Shown one piece after another: positions 17,321 through 26,747 of a DNA stretch of 44,424 bases. Numbering within the stretch: the stretch's first letter is position 1; each line of letters opens with the position of its first letter. The DNA comes from Kurthia zopfii (GTDB lineage Bacteria; Bacillota; Bacilli; Bacillales_A; Planococcaceae). A program made the position numbers and the translations under genes. Below the pieces are notes generated by a model. It did not search any database. It saw only the letters and a list, made by a program, of their open reading frames with translations, and was not told where the DNA came from. The stretch covers positions 1 to 44,424 of the forward strand of contig NZ_QFVS01000023.1 in the NCBI RefSeq assembly GCF_003143955.1. Reading direction: 5' to 3'.

Positions 17321-17767
17321 TTAATTTTTTTTTGATTGATAGACATGTTTTTTTAATTGTTTCAAAATAACACGTCGCGTCATAATACCAACAAAAGTTC
17401 CTTCATCATCTATAACACATAGAAAAGCGTGGTTAATTACTAAATCTAAAGCTCTTTTAAATGTATCGTTTATATTTAATGTTGCAATATCAGGATCCAT
17501 TATTTCCGTAACTTTTGAATCTTCTAGCTTCTCATATTCAATTCTTTCAAGACCTAGAATAGAATCCATGATCATGCGGATACTAATCAATCCATGGAAA
17601 TGATACGTCGAGTCTAGTACGGGAATCGAAGAATAACCTGTTTTTGTTAAGACTAATAAAGCGTGTTCTGCGTTATTCCCTAGCTGCACATGGGCAACTT
17701 TTTCTGCAGGAATAATAAAATCATGAATGGGCATATCTAATAATTCTTTGCTGTTCATGGAAATCAT
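17321..17767 (-). CDS. cbpB: CbpB/DarB, c-di-AMP-binding CBS-domain protein (YkuL)
   Basis: 148 aa made almost only of two CBS motifs (residues 10-75: HALLVLTKTGYSSIPVLDSTYHFHGLIS; 85-140: ALDLVINHAFLCVIDDEGTFVGIMTRR). Length, sequence and position before ccpC match B. subtilis YkuL, renamed DarB (CbpB in Listeria). In those species the c-di-AMP-free form activates the (p)ppGpp synthetase Rel and DarB also acts on pyruvate carboxylase; the ligand releases it. AAGGAG lies 9 bases before the ATG. Together with KtrC/KtrD it makes three likely c-di-AMP-linked products in this window. Confidence 0.88.
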   Translation of the reverse strand: MISMNSKELLDMPIHDFIIPAEKVAHVQLGNNAEHALLVLTKTGYSSIPVLDSTYHFHGLISIRMIMDSILGLERIEYEKLEDSKVTEIMDPDIATLNINDTFKRALDLVINHAFLCVIDDEGTFVGIMTRRVILKQLKKHVYQSKKN

Positions 17768-17881
17768 AGAATTCTACTCCTTTTCTATTTAAAAAATAGA
17801 GTACGTCATGTCGGTTTTATCATAACATAAATCAGATTCATAATTCTATGCAGAACATTTTGTATTTAAGACCTATTTTTT

Positions 17882-18652
17882 CTAGAACGGGTGTGAATTT
17901 AACCACTGACCGCCATCTAATGTGACACATTCACCATTCATATATTTTGCCTTATCCGATAAAATAAATGCCGCTAAGTCCGCAATTTCCTCTGGCTCAC
18001 CTAAACGATGTAACGGTACTGATTTTAAAGTACGTTTCGCTGCTTCTTCAGATTCCCACAGTTTTTCAGCTCCGCCAGTTCGATCGATTGGTCCTGGAGC
18101 AATTGCGTTCACTCGAATACCGTAGCTACTTCCCCACTCTACTGCCAATGTTCTCGTCATCGAAAGCACCCCAGCTTTTGCAGCTGCTGAATGAATAACG
18201 CCTGCTCCCGCCTGCCATGCATATGTTGCGACCATATTTAAAATAGCCCCTTTAATTTGATGTTCAATCCAATATTTGCCGACAGCTTGTGAACAATAAA
18301 ATGTACCGTTAAGAACGATGTCAATTACAGACTTCCATCCATTTGGAGATAATTCCTCTGCTCGAACTATAAAGTTACCTGCTGCATTATTTACTAAGCT
18401 CGTAATTATGCCAAATTTTTCATGTGTGAATTGCACCATCGCATCCACATGCTCTACATTTCTGACATCCATTTGGAATACTTCTACTTGTCCTTTAGCA
18501 GTCTGCAGTAACTCCTTCTGTGCATTATGTAGACGTTCTAAATCTCGACCCGTAATGACGACATTCGCACCTTGATCCGCAAAATTTTTCGCCATATATT
18601 TCCCCATACCATTTGATCCACCAGTAACAATCACAACTTTATTTTCTAACAT
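17882..18652 (-). CDS. fadH: FadH, 2,4-dienoyl-CoA reductase (SDR)
   Basis: 256-aa short-chain dehydrogenase: cofactor motif TGGSNGMG near the N-terminus, NNAAGNF, then the active-site region ATYAWQAGAGVIHSAAAK, where the usual YxxxK Tyr position is Ser but Lys is kept, as in YkuF/FadH. The C-terminus GGQWLN-HPF is diagnostic. NADPH-dependent reduction of 2,4-dienoyl-CoA allows beta-oxidation of unsaturated fatty acids. The frame opens 11 codons earlier, but that ATG lies inside a FadR operator; ATG 18650-18652 has GGGG 8 bases upstream and starts at the usual MLENKVVIVTGG. Confidence 0.93.
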   Translation of the reverse strand: MLENKVVIVTGGSNGMGKYMAKNFADQGANVVITGRDLERLHNAQKELLQTAKGQVEVFQMDVRNVEHVDAMVQFTHEKFGIITSLVNNAAGNFIVRAEELSPNGWKSVIDIVLNGTFYCSQAVGKYWIEHQIKGAILNMVATYAWQAGAGVIHSAAAKAGVLSMTRTLAVEWGSSYGIRVNAIAPGPIDRTGGAEKLWESEEAAKRTLKSVPLHRLGEPEEIADLAAFILSDKAKYMNGECVTLDGGQWLNSHPF

Positions 18653-18670
18653 TCTCTCATCCCCTTTTAT

Positions 18671-18688
18671 AAAATGAATAGTCATTCA
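18671..18688 (-). promoter_or_regulatory. FadR operator upstream of fadH
   Basis: The minus strand reads TGAATGACTATTCATTTT, one base off the B. subtilis FadR consensus TGAATGAMTANTCATTCA. It ends 19 bp before the fadH ATG, so it should be in the leader or promoter. FadR (TetR family) represses beta-oxidation genes until long-chain acyl-CoA binds. Confidence 0.85.
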
Positions 18689-18749
18689 TTATTCGATTTC
18701 TATTTTACCATATATTTCTATACAATGAAAATGAGAGCTATTTCCTCGC

Positions 18750-18800
18750 ATATAAAAATCCGAAAAGCTGACATTTTGCAGTTGTCGACTTCTCGGATTT
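18750..18800 (-). terminator. terminator of the GGDEF-EAL gene
   Basis: Arms AAATCCGAAAAGC / TTCTCGGATTT (18756-18800, with inner pairing TGACA/TGTCG) followed by TTTTTAT on the minus strand; it starts 3 bases after the stop. Confidence 0.7.
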
Positions 18801-18802
18801 CA

Positions 18803-20812
18803 TTAATTTAATTTATTTAAATATTGATTTTCAATAACTTCAAAAGGAACAGGTCTACTGAAAAGGAAGCCCTGTGCTTTTTCACAATTTTCACCTTTTA
18901 AAATCGATACATGTTCCAAACGTTCAACGCCTTCAGCAATGACAGTTAACCCTAGACTATGCGCTAAATGGATAATTGTTTTTGCGATGGCTTGGTTACG
19001 CTGATCACAATCCATTTCTTGAATGAAAGATTTATCAATTTTAATTATATCAATCGGATAGCTTTTAATATAACTTAATGACGAATATCCTGTTCCGAAA
19101 TCATCAATCGAAATAATCATATTCATCTCTTTTAATTCCGATAAAGTAATCATCGTTTTATCAACATCCATCATTGAACTTTCCGTTATTTCTAATTCCA
19201 ACATAGACGGTTCAAGTGAATGACGCTCAATTAAATCCTTCATCTTCTCGATGAAATTTTCTTCTTTAAATTGCAATGGTGAGATATTCACAGCGATGCG
19301 GAGATGAAGCCACTCTCTTTTTTTCCACTCACTTAAAATTTTCGCAACTTCCTCCAACACCCAATCGCCAATCATTACAATAATTCCCGATTCTTCAGCA
19401 ATTGGAATAAATTTCACAGGTGACACATCGCCAAATTTAGGATTCGACCATCTTAAAAGTGCTTCAAATGATTCGACATTGCCAGTAGATAAGTCAATTT
19501 GAGGTTGGAAATGCAGATGTAGTTCATTTTTTTCGATCGCTCTTCTTAAATGACTCTCCATCAATGCATCATGACGATAGGATTCTTCCATACTCGGTTC
19601 GTAATAACATAGTTTTTGACCATATACCATCGAAAAATAGACAGCTTGCATCGCTTGTTGCAGCATAGATTCTAATTCGATGGCTTCCTCCTGCTGCATT
19701 GTCACACCAATCGAATAGTCACAATCCAAGTCAATTTCTGAAGTTGTAAATGGCTGTAAAAACATCTTATTTATTTTTTCTGAAATAGCTATTATTTTTT
19801 CATCGGTCGCATTTTGAACCATAATAATGAATTCATCACCGTTCAAGCGATATAAATAATTTTCTGCAGATTCAATTGTTTTAAGCCTTTGAGTAATCGC
19901 ACATAAAATCTCATCACCAATATTCGTACCATAACTCTCATTAATTCTTTTAAAGCGCAATACATCCACTAGTAGAATCGCCAAATTATTACGATTTCTT
20001 TGAGCAATTCGACTTTCCTCTAAAAAGTGTTCATTTAACGCCTGCTTATTCCAAATCCCCGTTAATTGATCATAGTAATGCAATGAAAACATTTTTTGAT
20101 TTTCAATAAATGTTTGTTCTAAATGTCGCCAAATACAATGAAATTCAACGATTTCCGAGTCGACAATAATCGGTGTTATACGCAAATAAATTCTAAAAGT
20201 TTGCCCATCGATTGTTTTAACTGTTGCATCATAAAATTCTTCCAGTTCCTTTGTTTCATTCAGTCTTTTTAAAACTTCTAAAATAGAAGAAGAATTTACG
20301 GACGTAATAATATTTTCAATGGATGCGCTAATAAACTTTTGTTTTCGATAACCTAAACTACCAATTGTCGCTCGATTTCCATAAAGAATTTCACCATCAA
20401 TCGCAAGACAGATTAGCGGCTCAATTTGATGTTGTTCACTAGAACCTAAATCATATTGTTCTGTTAAATCAATGGCGAGTAAATATAATTCTTGTAGTTC
20501 ATCTATTTCTTTCAGAATCATAGTCGTGATTATTTTTTCCGACATACTTTTAGGTGTAAATTGAATTGTTGCTTTCTTATTTTCATTCAGCGATTGTATA
20601 ATCGACTGCCAGTTTGAAGGAGTGAAGTAGGTTTCTGCTCGTTCATTTTTTGAGAAATCACCAAAATACTCCGTCGCTAAATTACTAGCAAATTGGACTT
20701 CGAAATAAGTTGGATGCTTTTTCAATAAAAAGAAACAATAATAATCGCCTAAATTATTCAATTGTTTTACGGCATACTTCCATTGATCATTCGTAAGCGG
20801 TGAATTTTCCAT
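18803..20812 (-). CDS. GGDEF-EAL c-di-GMP turnover protein with PAS-like N-terminus
   Basis: 669 aa, no membrane segment. Residues 1-235 look like one or two PAS folds (ICLAIDGEILYGNRATIGSLGY; TVKTIDGQTFRIYLRITPI). Residues 245-405 form a GGDEF domain with the motif changed to NGDEF (324-328); metal-binding Asp in LVDVLRF remains. Residues 415-665 form an EAL domain with all key parts: EAL 450-452, NISPLQF, ELEITES, DDFGTGYSS, KIDKSFI, IAEGVE and KAQGFLFSRP. Phosphodiesterase activity is therefore likely; cyclase activity is uncertain. It is a single-gene transcript with its own terminator. It is not YkuI, which lacks GGDEF. Confidence 0.92.
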   Translation of the reverse strand: MENSPLTNDQWKYAVKQLNNLGDYYCFFLLKKHPTYFEVQFASNLATEYFGDFSKNERAETYFTPSNWQSIIQSLNENKKATIQFTPKSMSEKIITTMILKEIDELQELYLLAIDLTEQYDLGSSEQHQIEPLICLAIDGEILYGNRATIGSLGYRKQKFISASIENIITSVNSSSILEVLKRLNETKELEEFYDATVKTIDGQTFRIYLRITPIIVDSEIVEFHCIWRHLEQTFIENQKMFSLHYYDQLTGIWNKQALNEHFLEESRIAQRNRNNLAILLVDVLRFKRINESYGTNIGDEILCAITQRLKTIESAENYLYRLNGDEFIIMVQNATDEKIIAISEKINKMFLQPFTTSEIDLDCDYSIGVTMQQEEAIELESMLQQAMQAVYFSMVYGQKLCYYEPSMEESYRHDALMESHLRRAIEKNELHLHFQPQIDLSTGNVESFEALLRWSNPKFGDVSPVKFIPIAEESGIIVMIGDWVLEEVAKILSEWKKREWLHLRIAVNISPLQFKEENFIEKMKDLIERHSLEPSMLELEITESSMMDVDKTMITLSELKEMNMIISIDDFGTGYSSLSYIKSYPIDIIKIDKSFIQEMDCDQRNQAIAKTIIHLAHSLGLTVIAEGVERLEHVSILKGENCEKAQGFLFSRPVPFEVIENQYLNKLN

Positions 20813-21352
20813 AGACGTCCCTCCCTGCTAGCCTTTTCATCTATACTATAGCATTTCGAACAAATATAATATCATTTGTTGTATAAAATTTTGTATACTT
20901 TTTTAATAATTATATTCTTTTTACAAAAATGACATTATTCTACTATCAAATTAATGACGTAAATCAAAATATATTACTCAACTTTTCCCCGAATTCATAT
21001 ACTATAATCAAAAAAGGTTATTTTTTATTTTTATTTTTTCTTTCTCTTAAAAACAAGGTTTCACTTACCATTGAGAGAAAAGAACTATTTTACTTGCATA
21101 TCTTTTTGCGTAAATACAAATGATTCAGTTGTTGTCATATCAAAAAAACATTATATTTCCCGAATAATCGTCCACTAACACTTTACATTTTACGTCAAAT
21201 ATTCAACAACCACATTAACGTATAATTATACATTAATTATTGATTAATTGTATATGGGGAATCTTTATACAAACGCTTTTATTCGCTCCTGCCATCAGCT
21301 TTTCACTAAAATTACAAAGGATTAGTATTTAATAATAGTTTCGATTTTCCAC
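20813..21352. other. AT-rich intergenic region without a gene
   Basis: About 540 bp upstream of the GGDEF-EAL gene. The part nearest that gene has TATAGTATAG and a GTATA..TATAC inverted repeat near 20880-20900 that may belong to its promoter. An open frame at 20929-21123 (64 codons) has no ribosome site and a low-complexity Leu/Phe/Lys product, so I do not call it. I see no RNA motif or repeat family. Confidence 0.5.
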
Positions 21353-21388
21353 AAAAAAACAGCGCAAACGATCATCCTGTTTGCACTG
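21353..21388 (-). terminator. terminator of ppx-ppk
   Basis: Arms CAGCGCAAAC / GTTTGCACTG (21360-21369, 21379-21388) with seven T residues next on the minus strand, 13 bases past the ppk stop. Confidence 0.88.
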
Positions 21389-21401
21389 CATAAAGTTGAA
21401 T

Positions 21402-23504
21402 CTATTCTTCGTCACTCAATACATGATTTACTTCTTTTGCAAGAATGACTTGGCTATCAATAATCTTACTGTTTTTCGATCTTTTTTTGTAATGGTATTC
21501 ACCATCAGAATTTGCTACACGCGCTTTACTATTATCACTTAACTGCAATTTCATAATATGCATAATTCTCTTCTTAATGCCTGTATCAAAAATCGGGAAT
21601 AATATTTCAACACGTTTAATCATATTTCTCGTCATCATATCTGCTGAAGATAGGAAGATTTTATTTTCTCCATTTTGGTGGAACCAATAAATACGAGAAT
21701 GTTCTAAAAACTGACCTACAATGCTGACAACCGTAATATTTTCACTAACGCCTTTAATACCAGGTTTTAAACAGCAAATTCCTCGAATAATCAAATTCAC
21801 TTTCACGCCAGCAATAGAAGCTTCATATAATTTCATAATAAGATCTTTATCCGTTAATGAATTCATCTTCGCATAGATTGCGCCATTATTATGTTGTTTA
21901 TGAAATTCAATTTCTGCATCGATTAAGCGAATGAATTCTTCGCGAATATCATATGGTGATACGACTAAATGGTGATAGTTCGGCTTTTCCGTATAACCAC
22001 TCAAATAATTAAAGAAGTTCGTCGCATCGATTCCGATTTTTTTCTTCGTCGTAATAATGCCCATATCCGTATAGATTTTAGCTGTCGCATCATTATAATT
22101 CCCTGTACCAAGATGGATGAATCGCTCAATTCTGCCATGTTTTTTTCGAACAACTAATGTGATTTTCGAATGTGTTTTTAAATTATGCATGCCATAAATA
22201 ACGAGGCACCCTGCTTGTTCCAACTCTTTCGCCCAATGCACATTATTCTCCTCGTCGAAACGAGCTTTTAGTTCCACTAATACCGTTACTTGCTTACCGT
22301 TTTCAGCAGCAAGTTTCAACGCTTTTATGACAGGCGAATTGCCGCTCACTCGGTATAGCGTTTGCTTAATCGCTAGCACAGTCGGATCTTCAGCCGCTTC
22401 TCGAACGAAATCAACGATCGGTATGAATGATTCAAATGGATGGTGGAAAAATAAATCCTGCTTCAGCGCCTTCGTAAATAAATCTTCCTCCGACGTTAAA
22501 TCGCTAGGTGGTTGAGGAATAAAACTCTCGTATTGTAAATCCTCTCGGAATTCGCCAACATTTTTACAAAATCCAAATAAAAAGGTTAAATCAATTGGCC
22601 CTGCAATATCAACAACTTGTGCATCCCAATCATCAATTTCCTTCATTAAGAAGTTCAGCACATTATCTTGCATTTCACCTTTACGGACTTCTACTCTTGA
22701 AACCGCACCCCACTTACGTTTTTTCAATTCTTTTTCAATTTCTGTTAATAAATCACGCGCGCCTTCTTCATGAATCGTTAAATCGGCATTACGTGTTAAT
22801 CTAAATGATTGGACTGATTTCACAGAGAACCCTTTAAATAGTACGTCGATATTCGCCATAATTATATCTTCAATCATGACACATTCGATTTTATCATTTT
22901 CCTTTGGTAGTTTAATAAATCTTTGAAGTACAGCCGGAACTTGTACAATCGCCACTTTCTTTTGGAATTCCGCTTCCGCATTTTTATCTTCCAACATGAC
23001 TAACAAATTATGTGATTTACTTAATAATGTCGGGAATGGTCGGTATGCATCTACCGCGATTGGCGTTAAAACTGGGAAAATAATTTCTTCAAAGTATTCT
23101 TTAACAAATTGATTTTGCTCTTCATTTAAGTCTTTTAAATCATGGATATAGACATTTTCTTTCGGTAATAGCACTTTTGTTAACTTTTCGTATACAGCCA
23201 TTTGTCGATTTACTAATTCAGTCGTTTTTTCTTCAATCGCAGCGAGCTGTTCCTTAGGTGTTAAACCGGCTTTATTCTCTGGCTTCGTGAATCCCGCCCT
23301 TACTTGATCTTGTAATCCGGCTACACGCACCATGAAAAATTCATCTAAATTTGAACTAAAGATCGCAATAAACTTCAGTCTTTCTAATAACGGATTTCTT
23401 TCGTCTTCCGCTTCTTGTAAAACTCGTTCATTAAATGCTAACCAACTTAACTCGCGGTTATTATAATATTTCGGTAATGCGATTTCCTTATATTGTTCTT
23501 CCAT
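21402..23504 (-). CDS. ppk: polyphosphate kinase 1
   Basis: 700 aa. Reversibly transfers the ATP gamma-phosphate to long-chain polyphosphate. All PPK1 parts are present: N-terminal helical domain with NRELSWLAFNERVLQEA, the head domain, and two phospholipase-D-like C domains holding the phosphorylated histidine in NLKTHSK (His445) and the second histidine in IHLGTGNYN (His464). It starts 14 bp after ppx on the same strand, so enzyme and exopolyphosphatase are coexpressed. The C-terminal 30 residues (YHKKRSKNSKI) are a basic tail. Confidence 0.96.
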   Translation of the reverse strand: MEEQYKEIALPKYYNNRELSWLAFNERVLQEAEDERNPLLERLKFIAIFSSNLDEFFMVRVAGLQDQVRAGFTKPENKAGLTPKEQLAAIEEKTTELVNRQMAVYEKLTKVLLPKENVYIHDLKDLNEEQNQFVKEYFEEIIFPVLTPIAVDAYRPFPTLLSKSHNLLVMLEDKNAEAEFQKKVAIVQVPAVLQRFIKLPKENDKIECVMIEDIIMANIDVLFKGFSVKSVQSFRLTRNADLTIHEEGARDLLTEIEKELKKRKWGAVSRVEVRKGEMQDNVLNFLMKEIDDWDAQVVDIAGPIDLTFLFGFCKNVGEFREDLQYESFIPQPPSDLTSEEDLFTKALKQDLFFHHPFESFIPIVDFVREAAEDPTVLAIKQTLYRVSGNSPVIKALKLAAENGKQVTVLVELKARFDEENNVHWAKELEQAGCLVIYGMHNLKTHSKITLVVRKKHGRIERFIHLGTGNYNDATAKIYTDMGIITTKKKIGIDATNFFNYLSGYTEKPNYHHLVVSPYDIREEFIRLIDAEIEFHKQHNNGAIYAKMNSLTDKDLIMKLYEASIAGVKVNLIIRGICCLKPGIKGVSENITVVSIVGQFLEHSRIYWFHQNGENKIFLSSADMMTRNMIKRVEILFPIFDTGIKKRIMHIMKLQLSDNSKARVANSDGEYHYKKRSKNSKIIDSQVILAKEVNHVLSDEE

Positions 23505-23518
23505 AATTTAAATTCCCC

Positions 23519-25051
23519 CTAAATGAAATGTAGTACAATTTCTTTTCTCAACACTCTTTCAAAATGTTTCTTCTGCCTATTCGCTTGATATTCTTCGGCT
23601 AGAGGATATCCATTCGTCAAAATCGTGAAATGAATACGTTCTTCCGCTTCATCATAATCAAGTTGAACATCATAAATGACACTACGTTTTGAAGCATCTA
23701 ATGAATAAGTGAATTTTAATAATGAGGCTAATCTGATTAGTACTTGAATCTCTTCTTTAGAAAACCAATCTTCAAAAGGCTCTAAATAATGATAAAATGA
23801 ATCTTTATTTTTATAGGATGCCATCAACGCTAAACGTAGGCGCTCCTTATGATTTAAGCCATTAATGGAGCGATTGGATAACAGGTAAAATGTATGTTGG
23901 CTCGCTGAATCAGGTTCTAAGTATTCCCCAATTAGAAACACTTCTGCTCCTTGCTTTAATAAAGCGATATCACCTTCCGCAAATGTCCATATTTTCTCCA
24001 AACAAAGTTTCCGATAGAGTAATTCGGATAATCGACCATGATGAAGTATATTTTCTTTCGCCTTTCCAAACTCTGAAGCTAAATAAGCTGCGCTCGACAT
24101 AAAGACATCTTCTCGATTAAATGCATCGGGATATTCCTTTAATAAATCTGACATGACGAGTCCTTCACGTAGCCCTTTTCGACTGAACTGGAATTTCCTG
24201 CTGCCGACGACATGCATTAATGCACTGAATACTTCACAAACAGGTGCGATAATATCTGCACGATCACTCGATAATCCATCCAATTTTTTTAATTCTTGAA
24301 ATGTCATTCCAGCAATTTCATCATTAATTTCTAAAAAATCATCATAGGACATTCGATATTGATGAACACCTGTTAGTGGATAATTTTTTCGGCTTTGATC
24401 GAGCTTCGCCATATTCCGCGCGCTTCCCCCAATGCCAACTACTGGCACATTGGCGTTTTTCAACCACTCGATTTCAGAAAACTGCTTTTCCGCAAAATCA
24501 AAAACTGCGAGATGTTCTTTTCGAGATAGAGTTTGCTCATGCATAAATTGTTTTTTCAATGATACGGATCCAAATGGTAAGCTAATCGAATGCTTCAATT
24601 CTTTATTTTCAAATAAAGTTATTTCCGTGCTTCCGCCGCCCATATCAATAGTAATTGCAGAAGGCGTTGAAATCGTATGCGCTACCGCAAAATAGCCATA
24701 GTATGCTTCCTCTTCTTCTGAAAGTAGTTCAATTTCGATGCCGACTATTTCCTTCATGCGAAGGATTATTTCTTCTCCATTTTTAGCTTGTCGAATTGAC
24801 GCAGTCGCTACTGTTCTGACATTATCAATGCCATAATCTACTAACATTTCCTTGAATGATTTCAATAGATTTTGAAGTAATTGAATGCCTTCTTCTACTA
24901 AAATTCCATCATCATTTATATAATTTCTTAACCTTGCGACAGCTTTTATATTTTCAAGTTCTTTTAATCCACTTTTCGTTGAATATTGATAAATTACTAA
25001 GCGAATTGTATTTGAACCAATATCAATAATTGCTGATTTTTGCACTGCCAT
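23519..25051 (-). CDS. ppx: exopolyphosphatase, Ppx/GppA family
   Basis: About 510 aa. Hydrolyses terminal phosphates of polyphosphate (or pppGpp in GppA-type enzymes). N-terminal actin-like ATPase fold: IDIGSNTIRL (phosphate 1 loop), TVATASIRQAKNG, SAITIDMGGGSTEI and VVGIGGSARNMA; C-terminal HD-like helical domain (from about residue 310). Three in-frame starts lie close together (GTG 25060, ATG 25057, ATG 25051); the last is 8 bases from AGGAAG and begins MAVQKSAIIDIGSNT, so I choose it. First gene of ppx-ppk. Confidence 0.92.
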   Translation of the reverse strand: MAVQKSAIIDIGSNTIRLVIYQYSTKSGLKELENIKAVARLRNYINDDGILVEEGIQLLQNLLKSFKEMLVDYGIDNVRTVATASIRQAKNGEEIILRMKEIVGIEIELLSEEEEAYYGYFAVAHTISTPSAITIDMGGGSTEITLFENKELKHSISLPFGSVSLKKQFMHEQTLSRKEHLAVFDFAEKQFSEIEWLKNANVPVVGIGGSARNMAKLDQSRKNYPLTGVHQYRMSYDDFLEINDEIAGMTFQELKKLDGLSSDRADIIAPVCEVFSALMHVVGSRKFQFSRKGLREGLVMSDLLKEYPDAFNREDVFMSSAAYLASEFGKAKENILHHGRLSELLYRKLCLEKIWTFAEGDIALLKQGAEVFLIGEYLEPDSASQHTFYLLSNRSINGLNHKERLRLALMASYKNKDSFYHYLEPFEDWFSKEEIQVLIRLASLLKFTYSLDASKRSVIYDVQLDYDEAEERIHFTILTNGYPLAEEYQANRQKKHFERVLRKEIVLHFI

Positions 25052-25197
25052 ATGCATCACTTCCTTTATTTATTCATTTTACCTATACAATAACGGGATT
25101 CCTTGATATGATTGTAGAATATTTATAAATCCGAATGGTCTGAATATTCAAGGAACATATATATTTTTAATCATATTAAAATGAAAGGTGGCTTTTT

Positions 25198-25656
25198 ATG
25201 TCTGAACAATATAGCGTAGAAATTCTTGCTCAAGCTATTTATGCAGTGAATAAACATGCGAAAACAGCACCTGATAACAGAGAATTATATTCTTTAAAAA
25301 AACGTGCTTTACAAAAACTAATCGTTGAGAAAAAAGCGAAGAAAATCGGTCTTCATTTCGTTGATCGCCCACAGTATAGTCAGCAGCAATCTTCCGTGTT
25401 AATTTCATGTGCTGATTATTATTTTCATACACTTCCTCAAAAAGAAGACTTCAAAGCGCTTCCTCATTTAGGTAAATTAGATGCGCATTATCGAAATCCA
25501 ATTCGACATATGGGTTTGAAAAAAGCAAAAGAGATTTTAACACTATTTTTAGGTGACCCTAAACCACCTCTGAAGAAACCCATCAAAAAACCTATCGCAA
25601 ATCAGAATAAAAAGAAGCCATTTTTACATACTTCCAGTTATTTCTACGGACATTAA
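25198..25656 (+). CDS. ykyB: YkyB family protein
   Basis: 152 aa. Matches B. subtilis YkyB: YAVNKHAKTAPDNRELYSLKKRALQKLI, KKIGLHFVDRP-YSQQQSSVLIS and the LPHLG motif. The C-terminal 35 residues are a Pro/Lys-rich tail. The biochemical role is not known to me. It is convergent with cheV, as ykyB and cheV are neighbours in B. subtilis. AAAGGTGG precedes the ATG. Confidence 0.9.
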   Translation: MSEQYSVEILAQAIYAVNKHAKTAPDNRELYSLKKRALQKLIVEKKAKKIGLHFVDRPQYSQQQSSVLISCADYYFHTLPQKEDFKALPHLGKLDAHYRNPIRHMGLKKAKEILTLFLGDPKPPLKKPIKKPIANQNKKKPFLHTSSYFYGH

Positions 25657-25660
25657 TTCA

Positions 25661-25770
25661 AAAAAAGTTGTCATTCCAAGGCCATACAACGCCACGATCA
25701 AGTTTGTGCTATTCACTTTGAATAACCTACATGACTGCGTTGTTGCTGGGCTAGAGTGACAACTTTTTTT
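25661..25770. repeat. 110-bp imperfect inverted repeat between ykyB and cheV
   Basis: Outer arms AAAAAAGTTGTCA / TGACAACTTTTTT (13 bp, perfect), inner arms ACAACGC / GCGTTGT, with imperfect pairing between and a large loop holding the small palindrome ATTCACTTTGAAT. Poly-A and poly-T ends make it a bidirectional terminator for the two convergent genes, but it is longer than usual and may derive from a MITE-like insertion. Confidence 0.7.
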
Positions 25771-25773
25771 ATT

Positions 25774-26673
25774 TTATAGAACGTATTGATCGACCATTTT
25801 AATTAATTCTGCAATTTCAGGTTTACTAATTTGAGCATTTGCTCCAACTCGTTCCCCTTTATGCTTTAGATCATCCGTAATTAAACTAGAGAAAATTACG
25901 ACCGGTAATTTAGCTAAATTGGCATTTTCTTTAATTTTCTTCGTTAAATGATGACCATCCATTTGCGGCATTTCGATATCCGTCACGACTAATTGCACGA
26001 CATCTTCAATTTGTCTCGTTTTTGCTGTTTCCTCCAAGAATGTATAAGCATCCTTACCATTCTCGAAAAATTCAAGGTTCATATAACCCGCTTCATTCAT
26101 CGTGTCATTTAGAAGTTTTCTTAATAATGGTGAATCTTCCGCGATTAAGATACGTTTCTCTGAACGATTTCTTTTGCCAAGTTTTTTTACCGACTCAACA
26201 TTGATCCCTGTTTCAGGATTAATTTCTAAAATGACACGCTCAAAGTCTAAAAGTAACAACATTGAATCTTCACGTTTAATAACACCAATTACTTGAGAAG
26301 TACCGTTTTGATACATTTCCGAAGGTTTTTCAATTTGTTCCCATGAAATACGATGAATCATCGAAACATTGTCCACATGGAAAACGACACGTTGTTTATT
26401 AAATTCAGCAACAATATATTTATGCTGATCACCATTTTCCAGATGTGTTAATCCCAATACTCTCTTCATATCTACAACTGGTAAAACATCACCACGTAGT
26501 TGAATAATTCCCTCTACAAAAGGATGAGCATGCGGGATAAAAGTAACTGGAATTGGTTGAATGATTTCTTTTACTTTAATTACATTTATGCCGAATTTAT
26601 TTGAACCGACTTCAAATTCCACAATCTCAAGTTCATTTGTGCCACTCTCTAATAAAATACCTGTTGAGTTCAT
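25774..26673 (-). CDS. cheV: CheV chemotaxis coupling/adaptation protein
   Basis: 299 aa. N-terminal CheW domain (residues 12-155: LEIVEFEVGSNKFGINVIKVKEII, GIIQLRGDVLPVVDM) that couples receptors to CheA, and C-terminal receiver domain (from about 175) with the acidic pair in ILIAEDSP and the phospho-acceptor Asp in LVVTDIEMPQMDG. Phosphorylation by CheA drives adaptation in B. subtilis. The frame is open seven codons upstream, but GGAGGA lies 8 bases before ATG 26671-26673. The presence of cheV implies a chemotactic, motile organism. Confidence 0.95.
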   Translation of the reverse strand: MNSTGILLESGTNELEIVEFEVGSNKFGINVIKVKEIIQPIPVTFIPHAHPFVEGIIQLRGDVLPVVDMKRVLGLTHLENGDQHKYIVAEFNKQRVVFHVDNVSMIHRISWEQIEKPSEMYQNGTSQVIGVIKREDSMLLLLDFERVILEINPETGINVESVKKLGKRNRSEKRILIAEDSPLLRKLLNDTMNEAGYMNLEFFENGKDAYTFLEETAKTRQIEDVVQLVVTDIEMPQMDGHHLTKKIKENANLAKLPVVIFSSLITDDLKHKGERVGANAQISKPEIAELIKMVDQYVL

Positions 26674-26747
26674 GACTGTTGTCCTCCGTCTCATTTCATT
26701 TATAATTCCATTGTACCATATTGAAGACTAGGCAAAAAGTATCGAAA

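Noticed and set aside
20929-21123. 64-codon plus-strand ORF in the ppk / GGDEF-EAL gap
   Set aside because: No ribosome site; low-complexity Leu/Phe/Lys product in very AT-rich DNA.
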